From Chionoecetes opilio (taxonomy: Eukaryota > Arthropoda > Malacostraca > Decapoda > Majidae), in the NCBI GenBank assembly GCA_016584305.1, contig JACEEZ010018518.1:41176-105175 (forward strand): 64,000 nt of DNA, read 5' to 3'. Below are positions 33,719 through 43,611 of the stretch, piece after piece. Within the stretch, counting starts at the first letter, position 1; the number at the start of each line of letters is the position of its first letter. The translations under genes and the position numbers were made by a program. The notes under the pieces were generated by a model that was not told the DNA's origin, did not search any database, and was given only the letters and a program-made list of their open reading frames with translations.

Positions 33719-34218
33719 CAGTAAACCCTCTCAAATTTGAACCCATATGATTCGAACTTCGGATAATTCGACATGTTTAGGCCCAGTTCAAATTTTTCAA
33801 ACAACTTTCCATAATCCAAACTGAAGTTCGAATTGCCCGCACATTGTTTGAATTGTCGGGAGTTTTCTGCAGCATCTTCCATCTCCTCTGTGTCACCACT
33901 TCGTCAGCCAGCCTCCACATCGCCTCCAACACATTAATCAATAATAATAATCAATAATAATTAATTAATTTACTTAACGCAGTCCTTGCCTGAAGACGCT
34001 ATCAGTGACGCCTGAGTGCTCAGTGTACAGCAGAGCTGCATATCAAGACTTCAGTATCAGCCATGTTTTGGTGAGTACAAATACTACAATCTGTGCTGTT
34101 TGTTTTAGTGAGTTCTTATTGTGTGGAGGGGATAGAGGTAACAATCGGATAATTCAGACTTTCGACTAATTCGACCCAGGTCTCCCCCCAATTAGTTCGA
34201 ATTAGAGAGGGTTTACCG
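33719..34218. mobile_element. Tigger-type MITE T7
   Basis: TA at 33,717-18 and 34,219-20; ends CAGTAAACCCTCTCAAATTT and GAATTAGAGAGGGTTTACCG. No ORF. Confidence 0.92.
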
Positions 34219-34221
34219 TAA

Positions 34222-34244
34222 TACAAACACACACACACACACAC
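34222..34244 (+). repeat. (AC)n microsatellite forming a splice donor on the minus strand
   Basis: Read on the minus strand it is GTGTGTGTGTG directly after the exon's CAG. Confidence 0.9.
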
Positions 34245-34363
34245 CTGGGTGATGTTTTTATCCCTGCCTATAAGTTGTGCCTCCATCAGTGAGCGTGCAT
34301 TGTCGCTTCTGCACAGCTGGGGAGACCCGTTCACTGTGTCTCGGTACAGCTGCACATTCACAG
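34245..34363 (-). CDS. IL-17R-like gene exon: ectodomain
   Basis: The 119-bp exon has acceptor TTTTTTACGCAG, phase 1 in and phase 0 out. It encodes AVNVQLYRDTVNG and continues to the sequon NITQ at the exon end. The donor is the start of a (GT)n microsatellite (CAG followed by GTGTGTGTG), so the 5' splice site is repeat sequence. A LINE-C fragment ends about 20 bp upstream of the acceptor, and a TA-flanked Tigger MITE ends 27 bp past the exon's 3' border. No specific motif beyond the glycosylation site; placement rests on phase continuity. Confidence 0.8.
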
Positions 34364-34383
34364 CTGCGTAAAAAAGGCCCAGA

Positions 34384-34640
34384 TAAGAACATAAGAACAA
34401 AAGGAAGCTACAAGAGGATGCGAGACCTACACGTGGTAGTTCCTGTTACTTAACAATACCTACATCCACCTTTCATCCCCATCCATGAAGCTGTCTCGCC
34501 TCCTTTTATAGCTCCCTATTGACTCCGCACTAACTCCCTGCTGACTGAGTCCATTCCAATCATTTACCACCCTATTTGTAAACCAGTTTCTCCCTGTTTC
34601 GTTTTTAAATCAACACTTTTCCAATTTGAAAATAACTCTT
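34384..34640 (-). mobile_element. LINE-C 3' end, copy 5
   Basis: The minus strand has the RRFKKE-type coding remnant and tail CTTATGTTCTTAT, ending about 20 bp upstream of a receptor exon acceptor in the same orientation. Confidence 0.88.
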
Positions 34641-34977
34641 GTATCAGTAAACCAACACTACATCTTGCACTGACTTCAGGGGAACTCATGGCACACTGTG
34701 AAGCAGTGAGTGGTTATCCTTCACTAAATGTATCTATTGACCTCTTGGGAAGTCAGTACGTACATAGGTATCCAACACACATATCTGTACATACTTAACG
34801 GTTTATAATGATATAATACACTAATTGGAGGTGAGTGGCAAGATAATTTAAGGTGTGTTAAGTAGTCCTGAGAGGAAAGAAGGTCACCAAACCACTGTCA
34901 GTATCTCAGTGCAGGATTAAGAACATAAGATAATAAGGAAGCTACAAGAGGTTGGGAGCCCTACACGCAGAGCTGGG

Positions 34978-35798
34978 CAGTATGTTGTTTTGTTTGTTTT
35001 GTTTTGTTTTGTTTAGAGGATAATTCCTCAGAGCCATAGTGATCTACCGCTGCAGCTTAGTGTTGGCCGAAGCCACCACCCCGGGAGGGGGGTCACAAAC
35101 CCCCGGCTAACACCCGGTACCCATTCACTGCTGGGTGGACAGGGGCTCGGGTTTTAAGAAAGACCACCCATCTATCTTCGCTCCGCCCGGGGATCGAACC
35201 CGGGACTTCTCGGTTGTGAGCCGAGCGTGCTAACCACTACACTACGGAGTATTTAAATACATTTGTATTTAAATACGTATTTAAATACATTTATGTATTT
35301 ATAAATGTATTTATAAATACATTGGTTTTTATGTATTTAAATACAGTATTAAATACTTCTATGAGTATTTAAATACATTGTTTTTAAATACTCATAATAT
35401 AAAAATGTAAATACTTTTTTATCATTTAATTTGGCCATAAACCCGCCCAACTATCTGGCAACCCAGATGTTGCAGTGAACCAGTGTTTTCGCTCGCAAGG
35501 AAATTTCCTTATTTTTAGGAAATTTATGCCTGAGAAGGAAATTTCTAAGGAAACCCAAAATCTTAGGAAATCCATTTTTTTCGTTAAAATGTTATGTTAA
35601 ATGTTATGTTATGTTAAATAAACATAAAATGTTAAAATTGTGTGTAATTAAAATGTATTTACAAATGTATTTAAATACAATTGATGTATTTAGTATTTAA
35701 ATACATTCGTAAAATGTATTTAGTATTTAAATACATTTCTCCCATGTATTTAGTATTTAGTATTTAAATACATTCAATGTATTTAGTGCCCAGCTCTG
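34978..35798. mobile_element. hAT-type MITE in LINE-C copy 6
   Basis: Ends CAGAGCTGGGCA and TGCCCAGCTCTG. The flanks share CTACACG (7 bp; the exact 8-bp duplication is blurred by 3-4 extra bases on the right). The inside has many TATTTAAATACATT motifs in both orientations and a SINE-Val copy. Confidence 0.8.
35056..35250 (-). mobile_element. tRNA-Val-derived SINE, copy 2 (inside the hAT MITE)
   Basis: CTCCGTAGTGTAGTGGTTAG head, CCCGGGTTCGATCCCCGGGC B-box arm, body to GGCCAACACTAAG; the LINE-like tail is missing here. Confidence 0.92.
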
Positions 35799-36235
35799 CA
35801 GGCTACACGTGGTAGTTCCTGTTACTTAACACTACCTACATCCACCTTTCATCCCCATCCATGAATTTATCCAGCCTCCTTTTAAAGCTCCCTATTGACT
35901 CCGCACTGACCACCAGACGACTGAGTCCATTACAATCATTTACCACCCTAATTGTGAAACAGTTTTTCCCTATTTACTTTTTAAATCTATGATCTTTAAA
36001 AAAAATGTCTTAAGTGTTGTGTGAGTCATTGCCAAGGCCATAAGGCAGTAAGGTCTAGTTTTGTGTGTGGAAAGTACATGTGGGGACACTCCAGCTTATC
36101 AGTAGATAGAGAGAGAGCAAACAGGAGATATAAAGAGATAGACATTGGCTTATCTAAAGATTACTTAAGCACAAAACGCTGATTATTAAATCATTGTTTT
36201 ACGACAGGGAATGTTGTGGCCTATCTATATAAATC

Positions 36236-37228
36236 AACATACTACTACTACTACTACAACTACTACTACTACTACAACTATTATGACTTCTCCTACTACA
36301 ACTATGACTACTACATTTGTTACAACTACTACTTTTATGACTTCTACTGCTTCTACTACTGCTACTACTGTTGCTATAACTCAGTCACCAGAGCAGGCAG
36401 CATCACAGAACACTACTACTACTACAACAACTATTATCAGTATACTACTACTACTACTACTACTACTATTATCATCAGTATACTATTACTACTATTACTA
36501 CTACTACTACTACTACTACAACTGTGAGTACTACATTTTTGTTCCTCCTGTTACAACTACTACTATTATTTATGACTGCTACTTCTTCTGCTACTGCTAC
36601 TACAGTTGCTATAACTCACTAAGTCAATGTACTATACTATTACTACTACTACTACTACAACTATTATGACTTCTACTACTACAACTATTATGACTTCTAC
36701 TACTACAACTATTATGACTTCTACTACTACAACTATTATGACTTCTACTACTACAACTATTATGACTTCTACTACTACAACTATTATGACTTCTACTACT
36801 ACAACTATTATGACTTCTACTACTACAACTATTATGACTTCTACTACTACAACTATTATGACTTCTACTACTACAACTATTATGACTTCTACTACTACAA
36901 CTATTATGACTTCTACTACTACAACTATTATGACTTCTACTACTACAACTATTATGACTTCTACTACTACAACTATTATGACTTCTACTACTACAACTAT
37001 TATGACTTCTACTACTACAACTATTATGACTTCTACTACTACACTTATGACTTTACTACTACATTATGACTTCTACTACTACAACTATTATGACTTCTAC
37101 TACTACAACTATTATGACTTCTACTACTACAACTATTATGACTTCTACTACAACTATGACTACTACATTTCTGTTACAACTACTATTATTATGACTTCTA
37201 CCTCTGCTACTACTGCTATAACTCACTC
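36236..37228 (-). repeat. Triplet and 24-bp repeat array at the donor of the 37.2-kb exon
   Basis: (ACT)n tracts plus about 17 units of CTACTACTACAACTATTATG+ACTT (36,659-37,065). It includes a duplicate of the exon end and donor at 36,373-36,408 and a shorter remnant at 36,608-36,619. Confidence 0.95.
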
Positions 37229-37230
37229 AC

Positions 37231-37575
37231 CAGAGCAGGCGGCATCACAGCCGGCATACACACTGTAGGTAAAGTTCAACACAGCCTTGTCCTCCTGGTA
37301 ATCCAGCTTATAATCAAAGCAGTCGCAACAAACACATCGCCACTCTCTCTCTCCTCCTCTTCCCTCATCCTCTAAGCCAGCATAAATAGATGTAAATCCT
37401 TCCGTAAATCTCCCCTCAAGTACTTCATCAGGCTTCCCTTGCTCTTGCCCGAAGTCTTGTAATACTAAGTCCATGGTAGACAAAGTAGCGACCCCTTGGT
37501 GAGGTCTGGCCAAGGGATTCTGGTGCCTGCGGTATCTGCGTCTTGGGGTGAAAGTTCTTTGAAGCCACTCGGGGT
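37231..37575 (-). CDS. IL-17R-like gene exon: large Cys-rich ectodomain exon
   Basis: The 345-bp exon has acceptor TTGCCTTTCAG and donor GTGAGT, phase 1 in and out. It encodes about 115 residues: a basic start (RTFTPRRRYRRHQ), an acidic middle, a Cys cluster (CVCCDCFDY), the sequon NFT and a final pair of Cys (GCDAACS). Clustered Cys with sequons fits an extracellular receptor module. The intron downstream starts with about 1 kb of triplet and 24-bp repeats and carries a second copy of this exon's last 20 bases with its donor (36,373-36,408). Exon status is strongly supported by phase agreement on both sides. Confidence 0.85.
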
Positions 37576-38071
37576 CTGAAAGGCAAGGTATTGACTTAAG
37601 GTATTGTTTGTCTAAATAATGTGTGTGTATTTAACTAGTTGTATTTACCTAGTTGTAACATACAGGAATAAAGCTATGCTCGTACTGTCCCGTCTCCAAA
37701 TCTACTATTATCCAGTTTGCCTTTGAAGTCCTGAATACTTCTTGCATTAATCACTTTTGCATCAAGGTTGTTCCAGGCTTCTATGCTTCTATACAGGAAG
37801 CTGTATTTTTTTTTTGTCCCTCTTGCATGTTGTCCTTTTCAATTTCTTCTCATGACCTCTTGCACTTCTATCGTCCCACACAAACAGATCTTCTCTATCA
37901 TTTTTTTCCAGGCCCATTGATGCTCTATACACTGCTATAAAATCTCCCCTTTCTCTTCTTTTCTCAAGAGTTGGGAGTTTTAGTCTTGAAAGTCTTTCCT
38001 CATATGGTAAATCTCTCAGGCTTGGAGCCATTTTTGTGGCTGCTCTTTGTATGCTCTCAATCTTCCTTATA

Positions 38072-38758
38072 CAGGAAAACCTCGTTTATCCGGCACCCTC
38101 GGGGGGGAGCGCATGCCGGATAACTCATTTTGCCGTTGTTTTGAGAGTTACTCTTATGGAATCGCCCAAAATCCCTTTTTTTTTTTTTTTTTTTTTTTTA
38201 TACATTAAAGGAACTGGCCAAGGGCACAACAAAAATGGGTAACACAAAGCCCGCTTAGTTGCCAGTCCCTATAAAGAAGACAGTAAGAGAATAAAATAAA
38301 AAAGAGGGTGAGCCAATTTTGTTCGGGAGGTGTCTTGTTACTCTTCTTTTGAAAAGATGTAAGTCATAGGAAAGTGGAAAAATAGAAACAGGAAGAGAGT
38401 TCCAGAGTTTACCAGTGAAAGGGATGAAAGGGTTGCCAACCCTGCGTACCCCGCCAAATTTGAACTAAATTTCTGCCGATTTTCTCAGTTTTTGAAATAA
38501 TTATACCTAATTAATGCCTGGGTTATCCTGCTGAGTGCCCCACATTCCTCGTCAGGATGGACAAGCTAGTCCTCGTGTCGCACGCCAGCAGCACGAACAC
38601 TCTCCTCTCTTTTTTCACAGGATCTCTCTGACGAGCTCAAGCTAGCCCGTGGTCCTCCCTGCTGGAGGCCCGGAGAAAAGAAAAGAAAAAAAAAAAAAAA
38701 AAATGCCTGGGTCGATTAGTGCCGTTGTTTTAAATGCCGGTTAAATGAGGTTCTCCTG
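38072..38758. mobile_element. Tigger-type MITE T8 in LINE-B copy 3
   Basis: TA at 38,070-71 and 38,759-60; LINE-B copy 1 gives the empty site (CCTTATATCC). Ends CAGGAAAACCTCGTTTATCC and AATGAGGTTCTCCTG. It contains family E sequence at 38,190-38,440. Confidence 0.93.
38190..38440 (+). mobile_element. Dispersed repeat family E, copy 2 (inside T8)
   Basis: AACTGGCCAAGGGCACAACA, GTTGCCAGTCCCTATAAAGA and GGGTGAGCCAATTTTGTTCG match 21,672-21,860; starts after a T tract. Confidence 0.65.
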
Positions 38759-39438
38759 TATCCTTATTTCTATGTGGTGACCAAATCAAATTCCAACTTT
38801 GGTCGAATCAAAGATGTTATCAATTTCTTAATCATCTCTTCATCCAGGTATTTGAATGCCATTCTTATATTCCTCAGCAACTGATATGTATCTCCTGTGA
38901 TCTTGTTTATATGCTTCTCAGGTGACAAATTATCCGTAATCCATACTCCCAGATCTTTTTCGACCTTTGTTTTGATTATCCATTCATTTCCCATCGAATA
39001 CTTTCCTCTCTGTCTCATTTTGCTTCTGCCCATTTCCATCACTTTACACTTTTTAGCATTAAACTCCATTTCCCATAGTTGACTCCATCTGAAAATCTTA
39101 CCTAGATCCTTTTGTAAATCCTCACAGTCCTCTTTACTTTCTACTTTTCCTAGTAATTTAGCATCATCAGCGAATAAACTCATATAACTATTCACTCCCT
39201 CTGTCATATCATTTACATAGACCAAGAACATCACTGGGGCCAATACTGATCCTTGAGGAACTCCTCTTATCACACTGCACCATTCTGCCTTTGATCTTTT
39301 ATTACTGTTCTCATCTCTCTGTTGCTCAAAAAGTCTTCCATCCACTTCAGCAAACCACCCTTCAATCCTCCTACATGTTCTAGCTTCCAGAGCAGTCTCT
39401 TATGAGGTACCTTGTCAAATGCCTTCTTTAGGTCCAAG

Positions 39439-40617
39439 CAAAGACTACTGTATACTGTACTTGCTACTCGTGCCCCGCGCCAACCCGCCCATGACCAGTG
39501 GAGGCCAGTTTTGCGATTCCTGCCATTTTAGAACATCACCCCTATTTCCCTTCCTAAGGTTTATCAGTATATATGATATACCGTTATCTTCGTAACTGTT
39601 TGTTCTATAATATTATCAAATAAAAAACAGTAAAATACACTAAAGAAATGCCATTATGAGAGAGTGAAGAAATATGCATGACCTCAATATATACTTAAAC
39701 TCTTCACCATTTAATATTTTGCGAGAAAACATTTTAGATGCTAGTGATAGAAAGAAGCGGATTTTCATTAGCTTTCCATTGATATATTTCGTTTTCTGAT
39801 AAATGAATTACCACCATGCCTAAATTAGCGTTAACTAAAAAAATAACATCATCCATCATATCGGCAAGTAAAAAAGTGTTCCATGAATACAGTAGACTAT
39901 GGCATATCAGTATAAATGATACACTGTTATCTTCGTGAATGTTTATTCTATAATATTATCAAATAAAAAACTGTAAAATACACTAAAGAAATTCCATTAT
40001 GAGACTCTGAAGAAATATGCATGAACTTATATTCACTTAAACTCATCGCAATTTGATATTTTGCGTGAAGACTTTTTACATGCACCATATCAATAGAAGC
40101 GGAATTTAATTAGCTTTCCATTGCTATATTTTATTTTCTGATAAATGAATTAGAACCATGCATAAATTAGCGTTAACTAAATAAATAACATCATCCATCG
40201 GGTAATTATCCCGACAGATGGTTATTTTTTTAGTTAACGCTAATTTATGCATAGTTATGATTCATTTATCAGAAAACGAAATATAGCAATGGAAAGCTAA
40301 TGAAAATCCACTTCTTTCTATCGCTAGCATCTAAAATGTTTGCTCGCAAAATATTAAATGGCGACGAGTTTAAGTGAATATTAAGTTCATGCATATTTCT
40401 TAACTCTCTCATAATGGCATTTCTTTATTGCATTTTACTGTTTTTTATTTGATAATATTATAGAACAAACAGTTATGAAGATAACGGTATATCATATATA
40501 CTGATAAACCATAGGAAGGGAAAAGGGAGTGATGTTCGAAAATGGCAGGAATCGCAAAACTGGCCTCCACTGGAAATAGCCCAAAATGAGTAGCAAGTCC
40601 AGTATAGAGTAGTCTTT
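39439..40617. mobile_element. Foldback element F1 with 8-bp target duplication
   Basis: The duplication GGTCCAAG at 39,431-38 and 40,618-25 lies in LINE-B. Ends AAAGACTACTGTATACTG and the inverse of AAAGACTACTCTATACTGGA. Arms of about 390 bp each fold on one another (TTATCAGTATATATGATATA, ACAGTAAAATACACTAAAGA and their inverses); the centre has further tandem/inverse copies of the same sequence. No transposase. A second copy is at 60,830-61,505. Confidence 0.9.
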
Positions 40618-41791
40618 GGTCCAAGTAAATGCAATCGACCCACCGTTCTCTTTCCTGTGTCACATCGATCACTCTCGAGTAAAAGCTCAATAAATTTGTT
40701 GTACATGACATTCCTCCTCTAAATCCAAACTGGCCACCTGCGAGTGTTTGTCTCTTCCAAATATTTCAACCATCTGTCCTTCACAATTTTTTCACACATT
40801 TTTGCCACTACACTTGTTAATGATACTGGCCTGTAATTTAGTGGTTCTTCTTTGTCACCTCCTTTGTGAATTGGCACAATATTTGCTCTTTTCCAATCAA
40901 GCGGGACTCTGCTCTCCTTGAGTGAACTGTTGTAATGCATCTTCATACACTATGCCTTCTACCTTCGGCTTATCTATTCCTTCCTTGTTTTTCATTTTTC
41001 CATTTATATATCTATAGAAAAGTTTCGGTTCGTTCTTACATTTTTCTATTATATTTCTGTCATAGTTACTTTCTTCTTCTCTTCGGATTCTTACATATTC
41101 ATTTCTAGTTGTTTTGTACTTCTCCCAAAGGTTGATACCTCCTTTTTTCCTCCAACTATTCCATGTTTTTTCTCTTTCTAGTCTTGCTAATTCACATTTT
41201 CTGTTAAACCATTCATTCTTTTTCTTTTCTCTGATAACTATCCTTGGAACATAACTATTTATTCCTTCGGTGTAAATTCGGATGAACTCATCCCATTTTT
41301 TCTGGGTTGCATGGAAATTACTCCAGTCTGTCTCTCCGAAGAATGTTCTTAATCCGTCAAAGTCTGCTTTTCCATAATTGTATCTTCCTTTCTTGTGTTC
41401 TTCTCTTCTCCCCTCTTTCTTGCTATCATTTATTTCAAATTCAATAAGTACATGGTCACTCTTTCCAAGTGGGCACTGATAATTTACTTTACTAATTACT
41501 TCCAGTTCTTTCGTCAATAGTAGGTCTAGTCTTGATGGTTCTTCACTACCTCTGAATCTTGTGTTCTCTTTAATCCACTGAGTCATAATGTTATTCATTA
41601 CCAAATCCAACAATGTGCCACCCCATGAGTCTTCTCCTCCTTCAGTATACCATTCTTCCCAGCAAACTTCTTTGCAGTTAAAATCTCCCATCAAAATTAT
41701 GTTCTCACAATTTTCCATCGTATTCTTTAAACATTTGCTTGTGTCTCTTATCATGTCTCCATACTCTTCTCTCCCCCAAGAATTTGTCTTA

Positions 41792-42071
41792 AGGCCGGTT
41801 CCCACTAGCCCGCTTGTACGGCCGCCGTACAACAACAATGAACAACAATCACGTCACAATGACGTCACAAAAAAGTCGACCGTACCGTTGTACGGCTGCC
41901 GTACAAAGTTAAAATCAAGTTATCGCTCCCGCTCGGCGGTGTCCGCTCGAGCGAAGGTGCAAACTATGCCCCGTTACCACAAATACGACTCAAGCGGTGA
42001 TGATGGTGACGTCATTGTTGGGCGGTGAACGGCAACGGCGGCCGTAGAAGCGGGCTAGTGGGAACCGGCCT
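41792..42071. mobile_element. PIF/Harbinger-type MITE H1 in LINE-B copy 3
   Basis: TTA duplication at 41,789-91 and 42,072-74; ends AGGCCGGTTCCCACTAGCCC and inverse; 280 bp. LINE-B copy 4 supplies the uninterrupted site. Confidence 0.92.
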
Positions 42072-42432
42072 TTAGGTGGAACGTATTAGAGTACTAAGTC
42101 TCTTATTCTTCCTGTTTTCATCACCAACTCTACCTTCAACACCTCGGCCATTCCTTCTCTTTTCTCCACATTCCCTACTACCACATCCTTCCTTGTTAAC
42201 ACCATTACACCACCTCCCTTTTTCTGGTTTCTGTTTCTCCTCCATACATTATATTGACCCTCCCCAACTGGCACATCCTCAGAATCACTCAGCTTCGTTT
42301 CTACTAGACCCAATATGTCTGGTTTCTTGGCTCTGAGGTAATCGTTTATTTCTGTTAATGTTGACACTAGCCCATTTATATTTGTGTACGATACCTGCCA
42401 TCCTTTTTCATTTTCCTTTGGACTGTCTTCTC

Positions 42433-43182
42433 TTATTCTTTCTCTTTTAGATACCACTTCTTCAGTTTTTGGTCTAAAACCCTCCAATAGAATTTCTGTT
42501 TTTCCTCTTCCGTTCTCAATTCGTTTTTTGCTTTGGCTTCTTTAAACAGTACATTCAGACTGGCTCTTTCTTCCTCATTCATATCTTTTCTTATCCATAT
42601 TTTCTTATATTCTTCTGTCTTTGCCAGTTTCCATGCCTTAGACAATATATCTTGTGCTGTATTTTGTGACCTAAACTTGACTTTCAAGGGGCGGGCCCCT
42701 CCCTCCTCATATTTGCCTAACCTGTGTATTTCTTCTATTTCTTCTTCTATCTCCATATTTTCTTCTACTACTTTAAATATTTCTTTTGCCTCTTTCTTTT
42801 CTTCCTCTTCTCTCAAGTTTTTCTTGGGCAGCACTTTTTCTTTAAAACCAAAAATAATGACACATTTCTTTTTGTCCACCGTATCTCTTACTAGATTCTC
42901 CTTTTGTTTGATTACTTTGACTACTTCTTTTGTCAGATTTTTCTTTTCATTTTCTTGATCTTCTATTATTTGACGTAAGCTTTCTTGGTCTTCTTCTTGT
43001 TCTATCTTCCATGTCTTTCTTTCATCTTTCATTTCCTCTTGTGTCATTTTCAATTTCTTATGTACTGCATTAATTTCTGCATGCATTTTCACTACCTTTT
43101 CGTCGTCTTGTTTATCATTTAATTCGTCCACTCTTTTCAGAATAGTATTCTCTTTTTCCAGTACAAACACTTTCCTTTCCAT
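42433..43182 (-). CDS. LINE-B ORF1 protein (coiled coil plus RRM-like)
   Basis: About 249 residues, open throughout. The first half is a long coiled coil rich in Lys/Glu (KMHAEINAVHKKLKMTQEEM). The second half has an RRM-like domain with KCVIIFGFKEKVLPKKNLRE, GARPLKVKFRSQNTAQDILS and IWIRKDMNEEERASLNVLF. This is the L1-type ORF1p layout (coiled-coil trimer plus RNA binding); its role would be to coat LINE RNA. It overlaps the start of ORF2 by about 55 bp. The start ATG may be internal; upstream residues to 43,250 are possible. The only ORF in LINE-B copy 3 without a visible break. Confidence 0.85.
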   Translation of the reverse strand: MERKVFVLEKENTILKRVDELNDKQDDEKVVKMHAEINAVHKKLKMTQEEMKDERKTWKIEQEEDQESLRQIIEDQENEKKNLTKEVVKVIKQKENLVRDTVDKKKCVIIFGFKEKVLPKKNLREEEEKKEAKEIFKVVEENMEIEEEIEEIHRLGKYEEGGARPLKVKFRSQNTAQDILSKAWKLAKTEEYKKIWIRKDMNEEERASLNVLFKEAKAKNELRTEEEKQKFYWRVLDQKLKKWYLKEKE

Positions 43183-43436
43183 CTTCTCTAGTTATTCCAA
43201 CATCTCGTGTACTATATCTTCTAGCATTATAACTCTTCTGTGGTTCATTTTCAGCCCTAATAAGTCTTTTTCTTTGGTATCAAAGCCATCAAAAGGCGTC
43301 TTGGCGTCTTTGCGTCCTCTTCTCCATCTTTGTTTACTTTTTTTCACTTCCAATTTTTTTCACTTTTTAGGCTAATCATTTGGAGACGAGACTATTTAAC
43401 TGCATAGCTCTCACCTGTAGGTACTCAAGGTCTCCT

Positions 43437-43560
<124 letters not shown>

Positions 43561-43611
43561 TTGAAAAGAAAAAGATGAAAATGAAGTAGGATGAATAAAA
43601 GAAGGATTAAA

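Larger units (their letters stand above)
34919..36000 (-). mobile_element. LINE-C 3' end, copy 6, split by a hAT element
   Basis: 34,919-34,977 and 35,803-36,000 are consecutive parts of one LINE-C tail (joined at CTACACG). Confidence 0.88.
37790..42487 (-). pseudogene. LINE-B ORF2 (endonuclease and reverse transcriptase), interrupted
   Basis: The endonuclease begins VSYTNINGLVSTLTEINDYL with KPDILGLVETKL and GGGVMVLTRKD, is cut by a MITE at 42,071-41,792, then continues MGDFNCKEVCWEEW and LGKSDHVLIEFEI (the Asp/His pair of the AP-like fold). A frameshift follows near 40,910, then RT: VPLDWKRANIVPIHKGGDKE and LNYRPVSLTSVVAKMCEKIV. The foldback element cuts it at 40,617-39,439 just before DLKKAF; then GVPQGSVLAPVMFLVYVNDM and LFADDAKLLGK. 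Tigger T8 cuts the C-terminal domain. Not functional as it stands. Confidence 0.9.

Noticed and set aside
41588..42028. 146-codon plus-strand ORF
   Set aside because: Antisense of the LINE-B endonuclease fused by chance to the Harbinger MITE H1.
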